This document shows, in pieces, positions 30,041-35,670 of a stretch of DNA of 35,670 bases. The stretch is from Actinomycetota bacterium. GTDB taxonomy: Bacteria > Actinomycetota > CADDZG01 > WHSQ01. Made by a program: the position numbers and the translations under genes. The stretch spans positions 1-35,670 of the forward strand of contig JACDCD010000029.1 of assembly GCA_013694625.1 (NCBI GenBank), given 5' to 3'. The stretch's first letter is position 1. Each line of letters begins with the position of its first letter. Under the pieces are notes generated by a model that was not told the origin of the DNA, ran no database searches, and was given only the letters and a program-made list of their open reading frames with translations.

Positions 30041-33000
30041 ATGCATGTGAGGTCTTTGCGCGTCGCGGGTTTCAAGTCCTTCGGCGACCCGGTCGTCTTC
30101 GAGTGGAAGCCCGGGGCCAACGCGATCATCGGCCCCAACGGCTCGGGCAAGTCCAACATCGCAGACGCCGTGGCGTGGGTTCTGGGCTCACAAGCGCCCT
30201 CGAGTTTGCGGTCGGGATCGATGGAAGATGTCATCTTCGCGGGATCGCAGCGCCGGGAGCGCCTGGGGGTTGCGGAGGTCGAGCTCACCCTCGAGGGCTC
30301 GTTCGGCGACATGCCCCTTGACCTTGCAGAGATCACCATCAGCCGCTCGACCGACCGCACCGGCATGTCCGGATACAGGATCAACGGGGTGCCGTGCCGG
30401 CTGCTCGACGTGGCGGAGCTGCTGTCCGACACCGGGATCGGCCGCAACCTCCACACCGTGGTCGGCCAGGGTCAGCTCGACGTGATCCTTCAGGCGCGCC
30501 CCGAAGACCGGCGCACGCTGATCGAGGAGGCTGCCCAAATCGGCAAGTTCCGGCGCCGGAAGGAGCGCTCGGTGCGAAAAATCGAACGGGTCGACGACAA
30601 CCTCATGCGGCTGGGCGACGTTATGTCGGAGCTCAAGCGGGCGATCCGCCCGCTCAAGCGCCAGGCGTTGGCCGCAGCGCAGTACTCCGAGCTCATGGAG
30701 GAGCACAGGACTCTCAGGCAGCGCCTGAGCGCCGCGGAGCTCGCCGAGCTCGCCGAGGCCGAGGCACGCTGGGATCCAGCCGGCGAGGAGCGGCGCGCCG
30801 GGCTGCTGCGGGAGGAGCTGGAGCACGTCCGTGCGGCGCTCGGACGCGTCGCGGGTGAGCGTGTGGAGCTCGATCGACAGGCGCAGAGGCAGCTCGCGCT
30901 CGCCACCGGGATCGTGCGCGCCGCGGACCGACTCGCCGGCACCGGACGGCTGGCGCTCGAGCGGGTCCAGCGTATCGCCGCACAGCTCGAGGCGGAGACC
31001 GAGGAGCGTTACCAGGAGCGGATCCGGCTTCTGGAGGGCGAACGGGAGCGCTGGGACCAGGCCGCTGCCGATGAAGTACGCGCCGCCACAGAGGCCCACC
31101 GTGTCGCCGTTGCGCAAGAAGAGCGCGCCGCCACCGCGATCAGAACGTCCGAGCGGGCAGAGGCGGCGCTCGCCGAAACGCGGTCGGCTGAAACGCTGGC
31201 CGCCCAGGAGCTCGTGCGCGCCGAAGGGGCCGAGGCAGCGGGACGGACCAGCCTCAGCGCGCTGGACGCCCAGGCACGAGCCGCCCTCGAGCGTGGTGAG
31301 GTGGCGGAGGGGGCCCTCCACACGGCGGCCCGGGCCGTGGGGGAGGCCGAGACCGAGGTGGCGGCGCTCGGGATGGATCTGTCCTCGGGGGTCGCTGCGG
31401 CCGCTGAGGCGGAGTCCCGTCACGAGGAGGAACGGGACCGCGCCGAGAGCCTGAGACAACGGCTCGGCGTGAGCCGGATCGAGCTGGCGGCGGCGGAGGC
31501 GCGGGCGGCGACCCTCGAAGAGGTGGCCGGGTTATTCCGTGGACGGGATGACGTCCTGACCCGTCTCGGACCCCTGATGGCCGATGCGGGCGAGGCCGTT
31601 CGCCTCGCATCGGCGAGCGAGGACGATGCCGCCGGGATCGTCGCCGGGGTGGAGGCAGCCATCGAGGACCGCTGGGTCGAGGTCGCCCGGTGCGATGGGG
31701 CCCTTCGACACCTGAAGACACGCATGTCGGGCGCCACCGAGCGGCTGGAAGGGGCCCGTCGGGACACAGCGATGCGCGAGACCGAGCTTGCCGCACTCAA
31801 CGAGGAGCTCGCCCGCGCCAGGACGGCCCTGGCGGCGACCGAGCGTGCCGCCACCGAAGATCGTGCTGCTCTCCCGGCGCGGCGGGCCGTCCTGGAACAG
31901 GCGGGCTTCGAGCGCGCCGGCGCCGAGGCGGCGGCCGAGGCGGCCCGCCTGGAGACGGCTGTCGAACGCACCGCCGCGACCCAGACCGGGCTCGACGCCC
32001 GGAGCGCCGAGGAGCGGGTGCTGGCGGCACAGCTGAGGCTCGAAGAGGCGCTTGCCGGCATTGGCGACGCTCAGACTGCGCTGGCGGGGCTGGAGGAACA
32101 TCGCTCGGTGTTGTCCTCGGCGCGCCGGCGCGCCGAGGATGTCGCCCGGATCGCGGGCCTCGCCTCCACGATAGCCCGCCGGTGGGGGGAGGGGAGTGAC
32201 GCCCGGGCCGGGGCGACCCGCGCCGAGGCCGCCGAACGCGACGCCCGGGCCGGATCGATGAGGGACAGGCAGGCCGAGCTCGAGCAGCGGTTGGAAGCGG
32301 TCAACCGCGCCCGGGGTGAGGCGGAGGTCCGGCAGGCCGAGGCGCGCGCCCGGATAGACGGGCTCTGCGCGAGGGCGATGGAGGACTGGGGCTATACGCG
32401 CTCCGATCTCGGCGCCATGGAGCCGTTCCCCGAAGGTGAGCAGGCCGGCGCAAACGAGCGCGTGGCGGCGCTCGAACGACGCATGCGCTCCCTTGGCGGG
32501 ATCAACCCGATGGCTCAGGAGGAGTTCACCGAGCTCGACGAGCGCGCCGGGTTTCTGCAGGAGCAGATGGGCGACCTACGGGCGTCGCGCCGCGACCTCA
32601 TGGCGATTGTGCGCGAGGTGGACGCAACAATCGTCACCGAATTCTCCTCGGCCTTCGCCGACGTTGCGCATGAGTTCGAAGGGGTCTTCGAACGGCTGTT
32701 CCCGGGTGGCCGGGCCAGGATGACCCTGGCCGACCCCGACGACCCACTGGCGAGTGGGATCGAGATCGAGGCCCGCCCCGCCGGGAAGAGGGTGAACAAG
32801 TTGTCGCTGCTCTCCGGGGGCGAGCGGTCGCTGGTCGCTCTTGCATTCCTGTTCTCGATCTTCAGGGCACGGCCGTCGCCCTTCTACCTGCTCGATGAGG
32901 TGGAGGCGGCGCTGGATGATGTCAACCTCAGCCGATTTCTCGGCCTGGTGGCCGACCTCAAAGAGGGTGCGCAGGTGCTCATCGTGACCCATCAGAAGCG

Positions 33001-33115
33001 CACGATGGAGGCCGCTGATGTCCTCTACGGCGTTTCGATGGGGCCCGAGGGCGTCTCGCGCGTCGTTGCGAAACGCCTCGAGCAGCGGGTGGCGGGGCAG
33101 GGTGCCGCCGGGTAG
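30041..33115 (+). CDS. smc: Chromosome segregation protein SMC, apparently lacking the hinge domain
   Basis: A 1024-residue SMC ATPase. The N-terminal head has Walker A GPNGSGKSN (31-39) and VGQGQLDVIL (141-150). A long Arg/Glu/Ala-rich coil runs from about 170 to 490. The C-terminal coil from about 545 to 840 leads to LSLLSGGERSLVALAFLFS (signature, about 921-939) and Walker B FYLLDEVEAALDD (about 947-959). Bacterial Smc is usually about 1150-1200 residues, with a hinge of about 150 residues between the coils. Here the coils are joined by about 50 residues (LFRGRDDVLTRLGPLMADA and following) with no recognisable hinge G-x-V-x-DL motif. Both heads look intact, so an ATPase is expected. The partners ScpA/ScpB are not in the window. 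Leaderless-type promoter upstream. Confidence 0.92.
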   Translation: MHVRSLRVAGFKSFGDPVVFEWKPGANAIIGPNGSGKSNIADAVAWVLGSQAPSSLRSGSMEDVIFAGSQRRERLGVAEVELTLEGSFGDMPLDLAEITISRSTDRTGMSGYRINGVPCRLLDVAELLSDTGIGRNLHTVVGQGQLDVILQARPEDRRTLIEEAAQIGKFRRRKERSVRKIERVDDNLMRLGDVMSELKRAIRPLKRQALAAAQYSELMEEHRTLRQRLSAAELAELAEAEARWDPAGEERRAGLLREELEHVRAALGRVAGERVELDRQAQRQLALATGIVRAADRLAGTGRLALERVQRIAAQLEAETEERYQERIRLLEGERERWDQAAADEVRAATEAHRVAVAQEERAATAIRTSERAEAALAETRSAETLAAQELVRAEGAEAAGRTSLSALDAQARAALERGEVAEGALHTAARAVGEAETEVAALGMDLSSGVAAAAEAESRHEEERDRAESLRQRLGVSRIELAAAEARAATLEEVAGLFRGRDDVLTRLGPLMADAGEAVRLASASEDDAAGIVAGVEAAIEDRWVEVARCDGALRHLKTRMSGATERLEGARRDTAMRETELAALNEELARARTALAATERAATEDRAALPARRAVLEQAGFERAGAEAAAEAARLETAVERTAATQTGLDARSAEERVLAAQLRLEEALAGIGDAQTALAGLEEHRSVLSSARRRAEDVARIAGLASTIARRWGEGSDARAGATRAEAAERDARAGSMRDRQAELEQRLEAVNRARGEAEVRQAEARARIDGLCARAMEDWGYTRSDLGAMEPFPEGEQAGANERVAALERRMRSLGGINPMAQEEFTELDERAGFLQEQMGDLRASRRDLMAIVREVDATIVTEFSSAFADVAHEFEGVFERLFPGGRARMTLADPDDPLASGIEIEARPAGKRVNKLSLLSGGERSLVALAFLFSIFRARPSPFYLLDEVEAALDDVNLSRFLGLVADLKEGAQVLIVTHQKRTMEAADVLYGVSMGPEGVSRVVAKRLEQRVAGQGAAG

Positions 33116-33149
33116 TGCCCGTGCGGCGAGGTACGCAGGGCTTTGCCCT

Positions 33150-33155
33150 TAGCCT
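33150..33155 (+). promoter_or_regulatory. Leaderless-type -10 hexamer TAGCCT for ftsY, within an inverted repeat
   Basis: TAGCCT ends exactly 6 bases before the ATG at 33162. It overlaps the right arm of the inverted repeat CGCAGG (33134-33139) / CCTGCG (33153-33158), which could be an operator or the smc terminator stem. Confidence 0.55.
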
Positions 33156-33161
33156 GCGTCC

Positions 33162-34250
33162 ATGTCTGATCTCATCATTCCGCTCATCGCCGTTCTGTTC
33201 GTCGTCGCTCTGGTCGCGGGTCTGGTGATAGGGACCCGGCGGCGCCCATCCGCCCCGGCGCAGCGGCCCGCCCGGGGCGCTCGGGTCACCCGGCCACAGA
33301 GTCCTCCCGTGGTCACCGAGTCGCCGAGGGAGCAGGCCGCTGCGCCGGCCGAGGCGCGGCCGTCCCTGCGAGACCGCTTAGGCAAGAGCCGGCGCTTCTT
33401 CGGAGACCGGCTGGCCGAGACCCTCGGAGGGGGCCTGGACGAGGACACCTGGGACGACATCGAGGCGGTCCTGATCCAGGCCGACATCGGCGTCGCCACG
33501 GCAAGGAGGATCACCGAAGATCTCAGGGCCCGGGCGCGCGAACGCAGGCTGGGCGACGCCGCCGAGATACGGGCGCTGCTCGCCGATGAGCTGGTGTCCC
33601 TGTTCGATGCCACTCACGACAGGGCGCTCGCCTTCGGACCCGAGCCCCCGACCGTGTGGTTGGTCGTCGGGGTCAACGGCACGGGGAAGACCACGACGAT
33701 CGGAAAGCTGACGTCCGACCTTGCCCACCGTGGCCGGACCGTGGCCCTTGCCGCAGGGGACACCTTCAGGGCCGCCGCAGACGAACAGCTCGGCATCTGG
33801 GCCGAGCGCTCGGGGGCGACGCTGATCAAGCATCAACCGGGCGCCGACCCGGGGGCGGTCGCCTTCGACGCCTACGCTCATGCAAAGGCGCGCGGCATCG
33901 ACGTCCTTCTCGTGGACACGGCGGGACGGTTGCACACGAAGACGCCCCTCATGGACGAGCTGGGGAAGGTCAGACGGGTGATCGAGCGACAGGGTCAGGT
34001 ACACGAGGCGCTGCTCGTGATCGACGCTACTGCGGGCCAGAACGGCCTTGTGCAGGCGAGGGAGTTTGCAGACTCTGTCGGGGTGACGGGAGTCGCCCTC
34101 ACCAAGCTGGACGGCACCGCCAAGGGCGGGATCGCTCTGGCGATCGAGACCACCCTCGGCATTCCCATCAAGATCATCGGCGTGGGCGAGGGCATCGACG
34201 ACCTCGAGCCGTTCGACCCCAAGACCTTCGTGGACGCGTTGCTGTCGTGA
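33162..34250 (+). CDS. ftsY: Signal recognition particle receptor FtsY
   Basis: A 362-residue SRP GTPase. An N-terminal membrane helix (LIIPLIAVLFVVALVAGLVI, about 4-23) anchors it, followed by a Pro/Ala/Arg-rich linker and the NG domain. The four-helix N domain has DEDTWDDIEAVLIQADIGV; the G domain has GVNGTGKTTTIGKL (about 170-183), GDTFRAAADEQL, DTAGR, TKLDGTAKGG and GVGEGIDDLEPF. It docks ribosome-SRP complexes to the membrane for co-translational insertion. Its TGA overlaps the GTG of the next gene, and ffh follows after that. Confidence 0.96.
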   Translation: MSDLIIPLIAVLFVVALVAGLVIGTRRRPSAPAQRPARGARVTRPQSPPVVTESPREQAAAPAEARPSLRDRLGKSRRFFGDRLAETLGGGLDEDTWDDIEAVLIQADIGVATARRITEDLRARARERRLGDAAEIRALLADELVSLFDATHDRALAFGPEPPTVWLVVGVNGTGKTTTIGKLTSDLAHRGRTVALAAGDTFRAAADEQLGIWAERSGATLIKHQPGADPGAVAFDAYAHAKARGIDVLLVDTAGRLHTKTPLMDELGKVRRVIERQGQVHEALLVIDATAGQNGLVQAREFADSVGVTGVALTKLDGTAKGGIALAIETTLGIPIKIIGVGEGIDDLEPFDPKTFVDALLS

Positions 34251-35155
34251 AGATCGTCGTTGCCGGGGGGACCGGTTTTCTCGGCCGGGCCGCGGCGGGA
34301 AGCCTGCTCGACTCCGGCCACGCAGTGACCGTGCTGACACGCAACCCGGACCGGGTGCGCACCATTCCGCGGCTTGCCGGGGCGGACGCCAGGCGCGGCG
34401 ATGTCACCGACGCTCCCTCGCTCAGGGGAACGTTGGCCGGGGCCGACGCGGTCGTCTGCGCGGTGCAGTTTCCCAACCATCCCATCGAAGTAGAGCGCAA
34501 GGGCCTGACCTACGACCGTTTCGACCGGCTCGGGACCGAGAATCTGATCCGCGAGGCACAGGACTCCGGGGTCAACCGCTTCTTCTATCTCAGCGGCGCG
34601 GGCGCCGACCCGGCCAGCGACTTGGTCTGGTACCGGGCCAAGGGACGCGCCGAGGAGAGCCTGCGCCACTCGGGGCTGCGGTACGTCATCCTGCGTCCTT
34701 CGTGGGCCTATGGGCCCGGAGATCAGGCCATGAGCAAGTTCGCCTCCATCGCCCGGCTCTCCCCGGTGTTACCGCAGTTGGGGGTTCGCACCCAGCGGAT
34801 TCAGCCCGTCCATGCTGACGACGTCGGATTGGCCGTGCGGCGTAGCTTCGAGCTGCTCGAAGTCGCGTGGGACAAGACCTTCGAGATCGGGGGTCCCGAC
34901 ATCATGACGATGAACGCCGTGCTTCACACCCTTCTGGACGTGATGGGGCTCCGGCGGCTCGTGGTTCCGATCCCCGTGGTCCTGGCCAAGCTGGGGACGG
35001 CTCCGCTCAAGTTGCTCCCGAGGCCCCCCATGACGCCGCAGGGGATCGAGTTCGCCGTCCAGGACGGCGTCGTCGACACGAGCCTGCTCGAGAAGGTGCT
35101 CGAAGTCCATCCCGTGCCGCTGAGGGTCGGGCTCGAGCGCTACCTCGTTCCTTAG
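34247..35155 (+). CDS. Atypical SDR, NDUFA9-like NAD(P)-binding protein
   Basis: A 302-residue Rossmann protein. The N-terminus KIVVAGGTGFLGRAAAGSLL binds the dinucleotide; GDVTDAPSLRGTLAGADAVV and FFYLSGAGADP follow. The canonical YxxxK is only partly kept (WYRAKGRAEESLR). This pattern fits the atypical SDR group near complex I subunit NDUFA9 and sugar-epimerase-like proteins. A redox or structural role is possible; the substrate is unknown. The GTG at 34247 overlaps the ftsY stop in GTGA, so it is translationally coupled to ftsY. Its presence between ftsY and ffh is unusual. Confidence 0.75.
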   Translation: MKIVVAGGTGFLGRAAAGSLLDSGHAVTVLTRNPDRVRTIPRLAGADARRGDVTDAPSLRGTLAGADAVVCAVQFPNHPIEVERKGLTYDRFDRLGTENLIREAQDSGVNRFFYLSGAGADPASDLVWYRAKGRAEESLRHSGLRYVILRPSWAYGPGDQAMSKFASIARLSPVLPQLGVRTQRIQPVHADDVGLAVRRSFELLEVAWDKTFEIGGPDIMTMNAVLHTLLDVMGLRRLVVPIPVVLAKLGTAPLKLLPRPPMTPQGIEFAVQDGVVDTSLLEKVLEVHPVPLRVGLERYLVP

Positions 35156-35309
35156 GGAGGGCCCGAACCGCACCCACCGGGGCTCCCGAGGGCCGGCATC
35201 GGCCGTCACCGCCGAACTCAGGTCGAAAAGCGCGCTTGAGTGCACATTTTCGACCAATGTCGGCTCCCGGCGCTTTCATCCTGCGTCGTGGGCTCCCGCC
35301 GGCTGTAGT

Positions 35310-35315
35310 TACGCT
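35310..35315 (+). promoter_or_regulatory. Leaderless-type -10 hexamer TACGCT for ffh
   Basis: TACGCT ends exactly 6 bases before the ATG at 35322, with no ribosome binding site. The 166-base gap before ffh holds no other gene that I can see. Confidence 0.6.
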
Positions 35316-35321
35316 GGACCT

Positions 35322-35670
35322 ATGTTCGATTCCCTCAGCGGCCGCCTCGACGATATCTTCACCCGGCTGAGATCGCGTGGACGACTGTCGGAGAAGCAGA
35401 TCGAAGAGGTTCTCCGCGAGATCCGGCTCGCGCTCCTGGAGGCCGATGTCTCCCTGAAGGTGGTCAAGACCTTCATCGCCGACGTAAGGGAGCGAGCCGC
35501 CGATGCGGCCATCCATAAGAGCCTGACGCCTGCCCAACAGGTAATAAAGCTGGTCCACGCAGCGCTTATCGATGTCCTGGGGCGCGCGACGGTGGGTCTC
35601 GAACCTGCGCCCCGCCCCCCGAGGGTGTTGCTGATCGCCGGGCTGCAGGGGTCGGGGAAGACGACTGCGG
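35322..35670 (+). CDS. ffh: Signal recognition particle protein Ffh, 5' part
   Basis: The first 116 codons are present and the gene runs off the window. The N domain MFDSLSGRLDDIFTRLRSRG, LSEKQIEEVLREIRLALLEA and DVSLKVVKTFIADVRERA is typical of Ffh, and the fragment ends in the G1 loop AGLQGSGKTT of the GTPase domain. Ffh binds signal sequences and 4.5S RNA and docks to FtsY, encoded just upstream. The 4.5S RNA gene is not in the window. Confidence 0.96.
   Translation, partial: MFDSLSGRLDDIFTRLRSRGRLSEKQIEEVLREIRLALLEADVSLKVVKTFIADVRERAADAAIHKSLTPAQQVIKLVHAALIDVLGRATVGLEPAPRPPRVLLIAGLQGSGKTTA

Noticed and set aside
30188-31459. A 423-codon minus-strand frame opposite smc
   Set aside because: It is antisense to the Smc head and coil; the repeated Leu/Gly/Arg pattern is a mirror of the coiled-coil codons.
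33656-34246. A long N-terminal extension of the NDUFA9-like SDR gene across ftsY
   Set aside because: It overlaps the FtsY G domain in another frame and looks like shadow sequence; GTG 34247 directly precedes the Rossmann motif.

Overview
The window is high-GC bacterial chromosome (roughly two thirds G+C by eye). Its gene content and order point to an actinomycete-type bacterium (Actinomycetota), possibly a deep environmental lineage such as Acidimicrobiia. Supporting signs are the order rpmB / recG-rsmD-coaD-sepIVA-DUF177-rpmF-rnc-mutM-acyP-smc-ftsY-ffh, a SepIVA-like divisome protein, a CofC/FbiD-type F420 gene, a DUF3618/Holin-X pair, Tad-type pilus genes with a GDVPGW-type mini-pilin, and frequent leaderless-looking starts. 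No rRNA, tRNA, CRISPR array, insertion sequence or phage module was seen; this looks like core chromosome. The exact taxon cannot be proved from the sequence alone.

Layout. 1-1513: the 3' end of a Tad pilus operon (TadC tail, Flp-like pilin, three TadE/TadG-like minor pilins, mostly overlapping). 1796-2140: HU gene and its terminator. 2167-5454: small housekeeping and unknown genes, cofC, a metallophosphoesterase and a PlsC-type acyltransferase. 5459-7010: an SDR gene and pgsA. 7138-16145: a minus-strand glycerol/dihydroxyacetone island, in transcription order glpF, dhaK, dhaL, glpK, a strong hairpin, glpA, glpB, glpC, dhaM. 16216-22890: a second PlsC, a disordered repeat protein with a DJ-1/PfpI partner, a trans-sulfuration enzyme with a stand-alone Lrp-type effector domain, thiL-thiD, and three envelope proteins. 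23084-35670: the conserved ribosome, DNA repair, chromosome and SRP block ending inside ffh.

How they work together. GlpF admits glycerol, GlpK makes glycerol-3-phosphate and GlpABC oxidises it to DHAP with electrons going to the quinone pool. DhaK-DhaL-DhaM phosphorylates dihydroxyacetone with PEP-derived phosphate, so both branches meet at DHAP. DhaM is a two-domain EIIA-HPr fusion encoded four genes away from dhaKL. Two PlsC-like acyltransferases and PgsA flank the island and act on glycerol-phosphate lipids.

Most unusual points. (1) Smc is 1024 residues and has only a short linker where the roughly 150-residue hinge should be. (2) The mutM-position gene has lost several residues needed by Fpg glycosylases, including the N-terminal Pro-Glu. 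(3) recG carries an in-frame array of five 18-bp repeats between helicase motifs II and III. (4) Nine transcription-unit starts share a TANNNT hexamer exactly 6 nt before ATG, a strong sign of leaderless transcription. (5) rnc has no ATG/GTG/TTG ahead of its catalytic signature and seems to start at CTG inside the end of rpmF.
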